This document shows positions 44,901-54,473 of a stretch of 64,000 bases of DNA, one piece after another (position 1 is the stretch's first letter; every line of letters starts with the position of its first letter). The notes beneath the pieces were generated by a model. It was not told the origin of the DNA. It made no database searches and was given only the letters and a program-made list of their open reading frames with translations. The position numbers and the translations under genes are program-made. The stretch is from Sphingopyxis bauzanensis (GTDB lineage: Bacteria; Pseudomonadota; Alphaproteobacteria; Sphingomonadales; Sphingomonadaceae). Location: the NCBI RefSeq assembly GCF_002205675.1, contig NZ_NISK01000002.1, positions 829,076 through 893,075 on the forward strand. The letters run 5' to 3'.

Positions 44901-47900
44901 CTGGAAGACCACTTGGTCACCCAACTGCGGCAGATGCACTGGCTGCCGGTTGGCAAGGACGGGACTGCGCCCTGCGATGTGCGCGACCTGCTACCCTGCG
45001 CCCGCGAATTCTACGCGCAAAAGACCGGAAATCCGGCTCCTGTAGCACGTGGTGATCTCCCCGAAGCCATCGTGCAAGGTCTCGCACGTCACGAAATGCT
45101 GGACGACCGCCTCGCCTCGTACAAGACGACCCTGCGCGAAATGGCGGAAATAGGTGTATCCGGTTTGGTCGTTGATCCGCTCCAGCATCAGGACGACCTG
45201 CGCAAGCTGGCCCATGCGAAGAGCGTTCTAGGCGACGGAATCTGGATGCTGGTGGCTAGCGCGATGCGTGCTTTTCCCGAGGCGGAGAGCCTGCGGCAGG
45301 CGCTCATTGGCATCGATTTCGAACAGCCCGATATCGACGAGATCATCGACCAGCTGAATGCGCTGGCAGCGCTGGCGAATAACGACGGTCAGGTTGGCGA
45401 TGCCGCGCGCAGACTCTACGTGCCAGCATTCGAGGCGCGCAAAGAGCAGTTGCTGAAGGGCACCGGCTTCTTGGCGCCCGATCTTCTGGCCCCCAGCGAG
45501 GCGGGAACGTTTGCCCGCGCGGATCAGCTGGGACTGCAGGCGGCTGGCATTGCATCCACTTCACGCCTGGACCCTGCGCTGAAATTTGACCTGCCTGAAG
45601 GTTTCGTCGCCCCGGCGCCGCTGTCGAGAGAACAGGTTCGTAACGTAGATGCAGTTATCGGCGAACTGCTAGAACCCTTCGTGCTGTTTCAGGAATTGTA
45701 CCCGGCAGTGCTGATGGTCCTGGCAATGCTGGGTCGCAGCCCAGCGATAAAAAAGGTGGCTGCCCGCTTTGCCGGAGTCACCCCATTTGAAAGAATATGT
45801 GAAGATCTGGACGAGGCAGCTCAGAAAACTCTGTCTGTCGGCGACAGCATCACCGGCCAGCTCAGCCGAATTACCTTCACCGTTCAGCAAGTCGAGAATG
45901 GTCAGGCGCCGGTGCTCTCCGCAGCCGGAACGCTATGTGCAGTGCAAGCCATGGCGGGTTCGGAACTGCTTTACGATTGCATCAAGGTGGGGCGGCACCT
46001 CGGGCCGCAGGGAGAAGCCACCGAATGGCGGCTGACAGTTGCGCCGGTGCAACTCGCCGATCTTGAGGAGGCCACACGCTACCTGCGCAATTTTGTCTAT
46101 CGTCTAGATGCGCCCCTGCGGATGACCATGCAGAACCAGCGCCACGCGTTAGGGCATCTATTCAATGGTTATCTGGCGTCGGACCAAGCTACGCTCGAGG
46201 AAGCGATAGCTGATATCCGAGACGGACTAGCCGAGCGGATCAAGAAGCTTACCCGCAGTCCCTATTTGCGCGCAGCGCTCGAACGCTACGACGACGATTC
46301 GCGCCGGCGCGGGCAAAATGAGGGCGAACGCCGGGCTACTGCCAAGGAGCAGTTATGGAAGGCAATCCGCGAACCAGGGGCAGCCGACGAGTTGCTGAAT
46401 GCGGTCCGCGAGAAGATGAACCGCCGAAACTACGATGCGTCGCGCGCACTGTTTGAACTGTTCCAGAACGCCGTCGATGCAGCCCGGCAGGGATCGGGAG
46501 AATCGGACGTCCGCGTCGAGGCCCAGCGTGACGAAACCGGCCAGATCTGCAATCTGCGGTTTATCCATTGGGGGCGGCCGATCAACCATCCCGGGCCGAA
46601 CGCTCCGCTACGGTTTGCGCGCGATCTCGACAACATGTTAGACATGGACTCCTCCGAAAAAGAAGGAATGCACGGTCGACACGGGCTGGGCTTCAAGACT
46701 GTCCACATGCTCAGCAACGACGCGCGGGTCGCCAGCGGGCGGCTTCGGTTTCGCATTCTGGGCGGAATGATCCCTGAGCCCTGGGAGGAAGGCCGGGCGC
46801 TGCAGCAGATTCACGATCGCAAACTCGCGTTCTCGACGGTGATCGACCTGCCGGTTCCACCCGAACTGGCCGAGGGCGCGGGGATGGCGTGGGATACCTT
46901 CAATTTGGTCGCGCCGTTCCTGCCGGTTACCGCACCGGAGATCGGCCAGATCATTCTTTGCGATGGCGGTGACCTATCGTCGGGTGAGACAAAGCCGCAG
47001 GATATTGGACCGGGTTTGGCGATGGTCGATTACGGACGCGGGCGGCGCGCACTGAGGCTCGATCTCGACAGTGGTTACCGGATGTTCGTTCAGATCGTCG
47101 AAGGCATGCCGGTGGCCTTTCCCAATAGCTGGAGCAGGCTATGGAACCTCGTTCCGATGGACGGCGAAGTGGTGCACGCCGCGTGGCTGCTGAATGGTCC
47201 GTTCGAGATGGATCAGGGCCGGCGAAGTCTGCACGGCAAAGCCAATGACAAGGTGGAGGAGTTCCGTAAGCGAGGCGGCCCACTGGGAGATCGCCTGACA
47301 ACTCTCTATGAAGGATGGGCTGAAGTGGCAGCCGCCGCGGGGCTGCTACCTGAAGGTCGTGACACGTTCTTCGACCGATTGATCGATCTGATGTACCCTG
47401 ATGTCGCCGCTGACCTTACCGCGGCGCTTCATGTTCTGGAGGGACGGTCGTCCGGCAGGCCAACGAGCGGACGGGGGTTGACCACCCTACTGGCGCAATG
47501 CCCAGTGATCCCGTTGGCCTCAGGCGGGCGAGCCTGTGTCGGTGATGTTGACAGCGTTTACGAACATTCACTTTCAGATCCGGTGATTCTGCAACGCGTC
47601 TCGACGTGGCTCGGCGAGTTCGGTCTGGGCACAAATGCTGTAGACACCAAGTGGGCAAGCCGACTGACAGAATTAGGTTTCACCCGGCCAGTGTCCTGCG
47701 ACCTTGGGGTTCTCGCCGAACGGTTATTTCTCACCCCTGACGTATCGCCATCCCAGGCGGCTCTGCTCGGCGGAGTGTTCAACCCCAGTGCCCGCCAAGA
47801 CTGGCCGGTGGAAGAGCGTAAGCGCGTCGATCGAGCTATCCGTGCCGTCCGCTTGAAATCTGAAGACGGCAAGTTCGTGTCGTCCACGCAGCTACTCTTC

Positions 47901-49175
47901 CCCCAGGATGCGCGCGAGACACAGGAAGGGCAGGTCGAGCGCCTGCGGGCCGGCTTTGCCCCGACGTCAGGCCGATTGCACGCAGATTACTCTCGCGATG
48001 CGGTGGAGTTCGCCCAGCTAGTGCGCGCCTCGGCGGGCTACGTTCCACCTGCGACCATGAAATACTGGCTGGACACTGCCTCTGGCGACGCCCGTCGCGA
48101 ATTGGCTGCCTTGCAATACCTGGCAAATCGGCCCAACGAAATCGGCAGCATCCCCTGGTTGCAGTCCGCCGAGGCTGCACGCGCACTATCTGCTTTTGCG
48201 AAGTTATCGCCCGCTGAACAGCGCGTGCTCATCGCCTGGCTGGGCGACGATGGAGGTAGTGATCTGATCCCGCCGTATGTCCCTTTCTTCGAACCTAACC
48301 GGCCCCCCCCCGAGGACATTCTCGCGGGTGTGGTCGAATGGTGGGATGAAAACCGAGAAGACTTGGTGAGCCGCTACGAACAGGCCACTTATGGGGATTT
48401 GTGCGATCCCGAACTGATGCGTGAAGATGACGACGAAGCTTGGTTCACCCTGCTTTCGCTCGGGTCATTCCAGACACTGGGAAGGATAAAACCCGAGCAT
48501 TCGCGCAGGTTCGTCGAGCGCGGTCGGACAGAAAAGTGGTGGAACGAGCTCGCCCATGTCGATGACGACGATCCCGAACTGCAGGGATATGTCGCCCGGT
48601 TGATCGCATGGAGCGAACCTGACGCTCCCGAGGATTATCTGATGTGGCGGCGTTGCCTGGGCGACATGTGCATGATCGCTCGCCATCTCGACACATATCG
48701 TTCGATCTTCAAGAAATTGCCCGCCATAATACGGCAGGAAGGCGGCAAGGTGGCACTGAGCAGCCTGCTCCGTCCCTCGAGTGACGCTCACGTAGGTCGA
48801 ATGAACCTAGAAGGCGCACCCATTGCCCGTTCGCTGGGTATGGGCGCCAACTGGATCGTGCGGGAACTGGCGCGGCGGGAAATCTACACCGGCGAGGAGG
48901 CCCAGATCGTCCAGCCCTTTGCCTGGAGCACGCGCCTACGCATCCGCAGCTTCGTCGAGGAGATCGGCCTTGGTGCAATTGAATCCGGTATGGACACGGG
49001 CCGCAAACTGCATCGCCGGGTGACGGCATCGCTCGACGATCCGATGCCGTTCGGCATTGACGGTGACCTCCCGCTGGAGTTGATCAACACACGGCCTTAT
49101 CCGCCGGCGCGATCTGAACTCCTGACGCCTATCGTGCCCGACAACGACCTTGAAGGACTTTCAGCCTATGCGTGA
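41961..49175 (+). CDS. Giant sacsin-like protein with two GHKL ATPase modules
   Basis: 2404 residues, with GAGGA 7 nt before the ATG. The first Hsp90-like (GHKL) ATPase is at the N-terminus: FKELVQNADD (N-box, near 33), VANDGT (G1) and GRFGLGQKAL (G2, near 98). A second complete module lies near 1490-1640: FELFQNAVDA and GRHGLGFKTVHML. The long regions between and after are largely helical and unassigned. Sacsin-type proteins may act as ATP-driven chaperones or switches. The next gene, an SNF2 helicase, overlaps its 3' end by 8 bp, so the two products probably work together. Confidence 0.88.
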   Translation: MTALKTTAQSVVLDIQRLLSESYGSGFTIFKELVQNADDVGASKLLLAGHEGYPSAENALLRAPGIFVANDGTVSSSNWEALQLASGGGKAGEEHAVGRFGLGQKALYHLCDAYVVFARLDGAPTPTTMVLNPFENIAQADVAFEWKDLSAADNALLTQWADARDFGQGLVLYIPLRTPALRPCAGHDFSLTKAQWTPSEALRDIVDSEQLHVTLSCLRHLQQIAIECPGERPWNFLAGPGFRRLAGPGKAAQAVMQPEIDGTFSIDGQTAQVHGWQTHNPNGRAAALRKLDDWPLIWELGGQVKESKATPHGGAIVCRHPAIAGAGAGARLRIWQAVYLPLGDPTNVRTERNRVLLAEAPLSGSDHVEIIVHGDFFVSSDRVDIRRDISIETRWNEALLAEAALPCVLDAITRAIAAMPADKDRVELLRTLAQTAWWPGEAQNICGDRVLARVRDKANATWRITSATGLRPLPEGETTRPRRLAAAWSKFDDWCQSNDFTLAYGTTLGSAAPTWADHELSELITGFSPTAFSDKDAATTLADILDEASPGPLARAALAEGLRQAVAAEAKLAPFAQIKRLTRHLPTERLLVLQRSVTEPALLARLAGLEHTLCVREDWMAEELAATVRRLNRDEAVAMLVLLEPILTHPGRQADQALTVINLIMLRGPGFAELARDQVAQALKVIPVVSLDNGATILLSPNRIHELVQEGQLFQHGPKMHLEGLASAIAEPVIYQARQNFPLPADMALASGNSEKDKCRIVGQVRRFGPIEARIALLEDLRKLLDAQALRRIVSGEPDLPKTAVLARIKGLDAALLPVVQRLASADENTRLLDPRIADVVNPQKAREAEIEDRDNTWLGEQLARRHAFVEPFNDGQAIALLKSGIANDVLVKLALHKAMGATGLYRAATLLRGRLDAVPAAMRSLVQIVDPWPDREAEAVQRQLIAAWGPERQIELALESATPHTFADEITQALAEVGKLEDHLVTQLRQMHWLPVGKDGTAPCDVRDLLPCAREFYAQKTGNPAPVARGDLPEAIVQGLARHEMLDDRLASYKTTLREMAEIGVSGLVVDPLQHQDDLRKLAHAKSVLGDGIWMLVASAMRAFPEAESLRQALIGIDFEQPDIDEIIDQLNALAALANNDGQVGDAARRLYVPAFEARKEQLLKGTGFLAPDLLAPSEAGTFARADQLGLQAAGIASTSRLDPALKFDLPEGFVAPAPLSREQVRNVDAVIGELLEPFVLFQELYPAVLMVLAMLGRSPAIKKVAARFAGVTPFERICEDLDEAAQKTLSVGDSITGQLSRITFTVQQVENGQAPVLSAAGTLCAVQAMAGSELLYDCIKVGRHLGPQGEATEWRLTVAPVQLADLEEATRYLRNFVYRLDAPLRMTMQNQRHALGHLFNGYLASDQATLEEAIADIRDGLAERIKKLTRSPYLRAALERYDDDSRRRGQNEGERRATAKEQLWKAIREPGAADELLNAVREKMNRRNYDASRALFELFQNAVDAARQGSGESDVRVEAQRDETGQICNLRFIHWGRPINHPGPNAPLRFARDLDNMLDMDSSEKEGMHGRHGLGFKTVHMLSNDARVASGRLRFRILGGMIPEPWEEGRALQQIHDRKLAFSTVIDLPVPPELAEGAGMAWDTFNLVAPFLPVTAPEIGQIILCDGGDLSSGETKPQDIGPGLAMVDYGRGRRALRLDLDSGYRMFVQIVEGMPVAFPNSWSRLWNLVPMDGEVVHAAWLLNGPFEMDQGRRSLHGKANDKVEEFRKRGGPLGDRLTTLYEGWAEVAAAAGLLPEGRDTFFDRLIDLMYPDVAADLTAALHVLEGRSSGRPTSGRGLTTLLAQCPVIPLASGGRACVGDVDSVYEHSLSDPVILQRVSTWLGEFGLGTNAVDTKWASRLTELGFTRPVSCDLGVLAERLFLTPDVSPSQAALLGGVFNPSARQDWPVEERKRVDRAIRAVRLKSEDGKFVSSTQLLFPQDARETQEGQVERLRAGFAPTSGRLHADYSRDAVEFAQLVRASAGYVPPATMKYWLDTASGDARRELAALQYLANRPNEIGSIPWLQSAEAARALSAFAKLSPAEQRVLIAWLGDDGGSDLIPPYVPFFEPNRPPPEDILAGVVEWWDENREDLVSRYEQATYGDLCDPELMREDDDEAWFTLLSLGSFQTLGRIKPEHSRRFVERGRTEKWWNELAHVDDDDPELQGYVARLIAWSEPDAPEDYLMWRRCLGDMCMIARHLDTYRSIFKKLPAIIRQEGGKVALSSLLRPSSDAHVGRMNLEGAPIARSLGMGANWIVRELARREIYTGEEAQIVQPFAWSTRLRIRSFVEEIGLGAIESGMDTGRKLHRRVTASLDDPMPFGIDGDLPLELINTRPYPPARSELLTPIVPDNDLEGLSAYA

Positions 49176-51867
49176 TGCTTCGTTGACGTTTGCTCCCGAG
49201 ACGGCCGTTGCACATGCCCAGCATGGGTCCGGGGAGGTTGTGGCGGATAGCGGCGCAACTGTTGTGGTTCGCTTCGGCGCGGCAATCCATGCCGTTCTGA
49301 GGAACGAGTTGACCCTGGCGCGTTCGTTGAATCTGGCGCTTCGTGACGGCGCTGTCGATGCCAGCAGCGATGGTTTGCTGCGCGCCAGCGCGCTGGCAAT
49401 ACGTTCGGTCAACGATCAATGGGGGGTATTTTCGCGTTCGCGGGTGCAGCTTTTACCGCACCAGCTTTGGGTCTGCCACAAGGTCAACCGGACCTGGCCA
49501 TTCCGTTGGTTGGTGGCCGATGATGTCGGGCTCGGCAAGACGATCGAAGCCGGGCTGGTGTTGATGCCACTGATCGCGCGTGCCCAGATCCGGCGGCTGT
49601 TGGTGCTCGCTCCGGCCAAGCTTGTTCCGCAATGGCAAAAGCGGATGCGCCAGATGTTCGGTATCCGGCTGCATATGTACGACCGTTCGGTCGATACTCC
49701 TGCTGCGGATTTCTGGGACACTGCGCAAATGGTTGTCGCCTCCGTCCATACGCTGCGCCGCGAAGTCGCCGAGGGTCGCGCCGAGGGGAGCCGGTTTCTA
49801 AATGCTGACGCGTGGGACGCAGTCGTTGTCGATGAGGCGCATCACCTCAACGCCGACGAAAGAATGGGCGAGACGCTTTCGTTCCAATTGCTGCGAACGA
49901 TGGAAGACCGTCGTCGAATCGGATCTCTGCTGCTGTTTACTGGAACACCCCATCGGGGCAAGGATTTCGGCTTCTTCTCGCTGCTCAGTTTGCTCGACGA
50001 ACGTGTATTCGGGCCGGACAAGGACGAGGAAGCACAACTCGCCCGGCTGCCGGAGTTCATGATCCGCAATAACAAGGCGACAGTTACTGATCTCAAAGGC
50101 GTGAAACTATTCACGCCGGTGACAGTGGAATCGCGCGAATACAGCTTCAGCGAAGCCGAACGCGCCTTCTACGACACGTTGAGCGCCTTCATCATTGATG
50201 GACGGGCTTATGCCTCGACACTGGACGGCCGGGCACAGACGGCGCGAATGCTGCTGCTGATCGCGTTGCAGAAACTGGCTGCCAGCTCGATCGCTGCGAT
50301 CCGCAGCGCGTTGGTCCGCAGACGCGACAAGTTGGCTGCGGTGGCAGAGCAGGCGCGCGCACCGAAGCAGGCCGCGCAGCAGACCAACGAGGACGAGACG
50401 CTGGACGAGCGCGCAGAGGCGGATGAAAACGCCTGGAACAAGGTGCTCGCAGAACTGATGGACGGCGAAGTTGCCCGTATCGACGAGTTGCTCGAACTGG
50501 CCGGGCCCATCGTGCGCGAACGGAAGGTCGATCGCCTCGTAAGTTTGATCGACGACGAGTTGCCGCCGAATGAGCCGGTGCTCCTGTTCACCGAATACAA
50601 AGCCACGCAGGCGATGGTGGTCGATGCGTTGCACGCGCGCTTCGGACACGGCTGCTGCGCTTTCATAAACGGTGATGATCGCCTTGAAGACGTGGCGCTG
50701 GCAAACGATAAGCGCGGTCCGTGCGGGTGGACACGCGATGCCGCTGCACAGGCTTTCAATAACGGCGACGTGCGCTTCCTGGTTTCGACCGAGGCTGCGG
50801 GCGAGGGCATCGACTTGCAGGAACGTTGTGCGACCCTGATTCATGTGGATATGCCGTGGAACCCAATGCGCCTTCACCAGCGCGTTGGCCGACTATCGCG
50901 TTATGGCCAGACGCGGCCGGTGCAGGTCTACATCCTGCGCAATCCCGATACAGTGGAGGCGCGAATCTGGGACCTGCTCAACGCCAAGCTCGAGCGAATC
51001 CAGGCTGCGCTCGATGTTGCCATGGATGAGCGCGAGGACATCAGCCAGCTCGTGGTCGGGATGTCCGGAGCGAGCACGTTTGAGTCACTGTTCGCTGAAG
51101 GACAGATGCATGGCCGCAAGGGGCTGGATGACTGGTTCGATCGCAATGCCGCGACGATTGGTGGTGAAGACTTGGTCGATTCAGTTCGAACCATGCTGGG
51201 CAGCGTCAGCCGCTTCGATTTTGCTCAGGTGGGACGCAACATCCCCAAGGTCGATCTCGCCGATCTAGAGCGGTTCCTAACCCTATCAATGGAAGCGAAT
51301 GGGCGTCGGATCATGAAGCGCGATAATGGTCTGGAAGTGCTTGCCCCGGAGGCTTGGGCGCAAACGGACTATGCCATTCAGGATCGCTACAAAGGTCTCG
51401 TTTTCGACCGCAATGCCAAATTCGGCGGAAAGGACGCCCCCGTTCGTCTCGTGGGTGTCGGGCACGTGCTGTTTGACCGCGCGTTGCGCGACGGCGAAGA
51501 GCGCGAAGCGCATCTTGCCCATTGCTCAAGATTGGAGGCACCTTTGCTGATCGCCAGCATTGCCGACGAGGTGACTGGCCAGGGGCATTCAATCCAGCGC
51601 ATCGTTGTGGGCGCTTGGCACAGCGCAGATGGGAAAACTCACCTGCTGCGCGATTGGGAACTTCTGCAAAAACTTAACACCCTCGGGCGCAGCGATCTCC
51701 CGGAATCGGCCATGGTCGACCGGGAAACTCTAGGCAGCCTGCGCGAGGTCCTGATCCGTGCCATCGAAACCGACGCAGAATCCATAGCAGAATCGATGAT
51801 CCGCCCAGTAGTTCGCGGCGAAATACTGCTTCTGCCGGAGCCTTTAAGGCTCGAACCGTTCGCGTAG
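49168..51867 (+). CDS. SNF2/RapA-like helicase
   Basis: 899 residues from the ATG at 49168, inside the last codons of the sacsin-like gene. The N-terminal 90 residues look like a small beta-rich domain (HGSGEVVADSGATVVVRFG), as in RapA-type proteins. The SNF2 core has DDVGLGKT (Walker A, near 116), VVDEAHH (near 220), FTGTPHRG, TEAAGEGIDLQ and LHQRVGRLSRYGQ (motif VI, near 568). The expected role is ATP-driven translocation on double-stranded DNA. Tight overlap with the upstream GHKL gene indicates a common operon. Confidence 0.9.
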   Translation: MRDASLTFAPETAVAHAQHGSGEVVADSGATVVVRFGAAIHAVLRNELTLARSLNLALRDGAVDASSDGLLRASALAIRSVNDQWGVFSRSRVQLLPHQLWVCHKVNRTWPFRWLVADDVGLGKTIEAGLVLMPLIARAQIRRLLVLAPAKLVPQWQKRMRQMFGIRLHMYDRSVDTPAADFWDTAQMVVASVHTLRREVAEGRAEGSRFLNADAWDAVVVDEAHHLNADERMGETLSFQLLRTMEDRRRIGSLLLFTGTPHRGKDFGFFSLLSLLDERVFGPDKDEEAQLARLPEFMIRNNKATVTDLKGVKLFTPVTVESREYSFSEAERAFYDTLSAFIIDGRAYASTLDGRAQTARMLLLIALQKLAASSIAAIRSALVRRRDKLAAVAEQARAPKQAAQQTNEDETLDERAEADENAWNKVLAELMDGEVARIDELLELAGPIVRERKVDRLVSLIDDELPPNEPVLLFTEYKATQAMVVDALHARFGHGCCAFINGDDRLEDVALANDKRGPCGWTRDAAAQAFNNGDVRFLVSTEAAGEGIDLQERCATLIHVDMPWNPMRLHQRVGRLSRYGQTRPVQVYILRNPDTVEARIWDLLNAKLERIQAALDVAMDEREDISQLVVGMSGASTFESLFAEGQMHGRKGLDDWFDRNAATIGGEDLVDSVRTMLGSVSRFDFAQVGRNIPKVDLADLERFLTLSMEANGRRIMKRDNGLEVLAPEAWAQTDYAIQDRYKGLVFDRNAKFGGKDAPVRLVGVGHVLFDRALRDGEEREAHLAHCSRLEAPLLIASIADEVTGQGHSIQRIVVGAWHSADGKTHLLRDWELLQKLNTLGRSDLPESAMVDRETLGSLREVLIRAIETDAESIAESMIRPVVRGEILLLPEPLRLEPFA

Positions 51868-52185
51868 CCATAGCTCAGTCCCGGAACCCACGCGAGTTCC
51901 TGCATGAGAGGCTTTCGTACGCTGAAGCGCCCGAAACCCTTCACCAACTCAGCCATTGCGGCCGCCACGAAAATTGTCTGAAAGCGGGCGATCCCGAGCC
52001 CAATTGTCGCCGTCAGGAACGATACGACATATCTTCAAACATCGGCACTTGCGTCACCGCATTTCCGCTGCGTAAGGTCAATCAAACAAACGAGATTGAT
52101 CCTCAAAGCATCATGCCGAAAAATGTGCCACCCGTCCTGACGACGGACACCTCAAGACCACGACGCTGGTGGCACTTCCAGTAGC
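51868..52185. other. Intergenic region between the SNF2 helicase and McrB-like genes
   Basis: A 318-bp gap without a convincing gene. It is the only long break in the plus-strand run and may contain a separate promoter for the mcrBC-like pair, or remnants of an older gene. No repeat, hairpin or RNA stands out. Confidence 0.4.
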
Positions 52186-54465
52186 ATGAGAAAGCCTCAG
52201 ACTGGAAAACCCTATCCGGCCGGTTTAGCCACCGAAGGAGACTATGCGACGCTCAAAGAGGCAATTGAGCGTAGCCCTTCTGACCTTCTCGATGAATTGC
52301 GTTTTGTGTGGGACTTGCCTGAAGACAAGCCCATCCGTGTCATCGGTCGCGTATGGCTCAAGGCGCTGGCAGACGGGCGGGAGCTTTGGTTCTTCGACGA
52401 CATAGAGCATCCTGAGAAGGGCGTTGGCTTGCTCTATCCTACGCTATCAAACCCATCGGGCCACAAGGACGCCGTCGTAGCATCGGCGTTCGTGCCACCA
52501 GGCCCCTCGCGCAAGGTCATTGACCCTCAAGTTGCTGCATCCGGCCGCCAGTGGGCGGTGGCGGAACTTGAGCTCTCGCCCGTCGCGGAACGTCAGAAAC
52601 AGCGGAATCCGTGGCTCATGAATGTCCGCTCAGGGACGCTGCGTCCGCTAAGCGAACTCCCTGTGGATTGGCACGTGGGGGTGACCGGTCCAGAGTCAGC
52701 ACGTCGAATTTCAGCGCTGGCACGCGGTGAAATCGAAGACTACCTGCGTAAGCTGGTCCTCGACGAGGACAAGGAACTGGCACGCCGTCTGGAAGAAAAC
52801 GATAAGGAGCTCAACAATCTGGCAGCCGCACGTCGGCAGGCAGAAGCGGACGCCGCGGAGGTCCACGCCGAGGTCGAGGCCGAACTTTCCTCGCACCGCC
52901 AGCGCCGCGATGAAGCCGAGCACGGTGTGATCGAGGCGCAATCCCAGCTTCGTGAAGAACAAGAACGCCTCGCTGCCTACCAACGAACCGTGGAACAAGG
53001 GAAGCAGACTATGGAAATCGCCTATCGCCGCCTGGAAGAGCTGCTCTCCGCGAAGGGCGACCGGCTTGTCGCACTTGGACTGGCCGATGCCGAGGACGTG
53101 GCAGCGCTGTTGCCTCATCTGGGCACCATGGAAGAAGCGCGCGAGGGGACCAGCTTCGCGGACGCGCTCCCCGGCGGCTTCGCCCAGCTGGCGCCGTTGC
53201 TGCAGAGTCGGATGGCCGAACAAGGCCTGCTCTATTCGCAGGCCCAGCTTCGGGACTTCCTCGCGCTGTTACGCACCCGTGACTTGGTGGTGCTGGCCGG
53301 TGATTCCGGATCGGGTAAGACAAGCCTCGTGCGGGCGGCTGCTAAGGCTATCGGCGGTGCCTGCACGATCATCCCCGTGAAGCCCAACTGGACCGGCCCG
53401 GAGGACCTTCTCGGATATTTCAACCCCATCCAGCGAAGTTATCAGGCGACGCCTTTCCTTCTAGCACTGCAGGCTGCCGGGCGTAATCCGCTGGTGCCGC
53501 ACTTCATCTGCCTTGATGAAATGAACCTGGCACGCGTGGAGCACTACTTTGCCGATTTTCTCAGTCTGCTCGAGAACCGCTCGATCGCTCCCCAGATCCC
53601 GCTCTACACCGCTGACGAGGAGCGTCACGTGGTCGTGGAGCAAGGCATCTTCCTCGAAGTCGAGGCGGAGGCACGCCGGCGCTCCGGGCTTGGCGATAGT
53701 GCCACGCTCGAAGAAGTGCTGCGCGACGATCGCGCCAATGCCGAGCTGCACCGTCTTGGCGGCTTCGCGGACAATGAATCCGTGCTGCTGCATCATGGAC
53801 GCCTGCGGCGCTCACTCGCGGCTCAGATGCGCATGCCGACCTCGATCACCCTGCCCGAGAACGTCTGGATATTCGGCGCCGTGAACATGGACGATACCAC
53901 GCACCAGCTTTCGGCCAAGGTGCTCGACCGCGTGCAGGTAGTGCGGTTCCGCAACCCGATGCTAGCCGACTGGGACGCGATCGAAGCCGAAGTCCAGGGA
54001 GCTCACCAAAGCCTGCCTTCGGACTTGGCAGAGTTGCGGATGACCCCTGAGGATTTTGGCGTCCGCAGCGACTATCCGGCCTTCGACCGTCATGATGCAA
54101 GCGTGGCATTCCTCTCGCATCTGTCGCGTGAGTATCTCGATCCCCTCGGCGTGGAATTCGGACTGCGCGCTATTCGCCAATCGCAAGGTTACATGATTGC
54201 GGCCGAGGCTGCCGGGATCGACACTGACGAGGCGCTGGACAATGTCGTCAAGCATAAGATTCTCCCCAAGATCGCCTTCGACACCGCACGTCCCGCCGGC
54301 AACGGTCGTCTTCGCCGCGAACTTATCGATGAGTTGCGAACCGAGCTGACGCAGCGATTCGAAGGAACAAGCCTCGATCTCGAAGCAAGCTGCGTCGGCG
54401 ATCTTGGACGCATGATCCGGCTGACCGACGGGAACAACGGCATCGTCAACTACTGGCTGCGCTGA
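52186..54465 (+). CDS. McrB-like AAA+ ATPase with an upstream coiled coil
   Basis: 759 residues. The first 170 residues are an unassigned DNA- or substrate-recognition region. A highly charged coiled coil spans about 190-290. The AAA+ domain follows: GDSGSGKTSLV (Walker A, near 371), FICLDEMNLARVEHYF (Walker B, near 440), and FGAVNMDDTTHQLSAKVLDR (sensor, McrB-type N-x-D) near 565. McrB proteins form hexamers that drive an McrC nuclease onto modified or foreign DNA. The coiled coil before the motor recalls McrBC variants with coiled-coil nuclease partners. The nuclease gene begins 8 bp downstream. Confidence 0.88.
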   Translation: MRKPQTGKPYPAGLATEGDYATLKEAIERSPSDLLDELRFVWDLPEDKPIRVIGRVWLKALADGRELWFFDDIEHPEKGVGLLYPTLSNPSGHKDAVVASAFVPPGPSRKVIDPQVAASGRQWAVAELELSPVAERQKQRNPWLMNVRSGTLRPLSELPVDWHVGVTGPESARRISALARGEIEDYLRKLVLDEDKELARRLEENDKELNNLAAARRQAEADAAEVHAEVEAELSSHRQRRDEAEHGVIEAQSQLREEQERLAAYQRTVEQGKQTMEIAYRRLEELLSAKGDRLVALGLADAEDVAALLPHLGTMEEAREGTSFADALPGGFAQLAPLLQSRMAEQGLLYSQAQLRDFLALLRTRDLVVLAGDSGSGKTSLVRAAAKAIGGACTIIPVKPNWTGPEDLLGYFNPIQRSYQATPFLLALQAAGRNPLVPHFICLDEMNLARVEHYFADFLSLLENRSIAPQIPLYTADEERHVVVEQGIFLEVEAEARRRSGLGDSATLEEVLRDDRANAELHRLGGFADNESVLLHHGRLRRSLAAQMRMPTSITLPENVWIFGAVNMDDTTHQLSAKVLDRVQVVRFRNPMLADWDAIEAEVQGAHQSLPSDLAELRMTPEDFGVRSDYPAFDRHDASVAFLSHLSREYLDPLGVEFGLRAIRQSQGYMIAAEAAGIDTDEALDNVVKHKILPKIAFDTARPAGNGRLRRELIDELRTELTQRFEGTSLDLEASCVGDLGRMIRLTDGNNGIVNYWLR

Positions 54466-54473
54466 CCCGTTCG

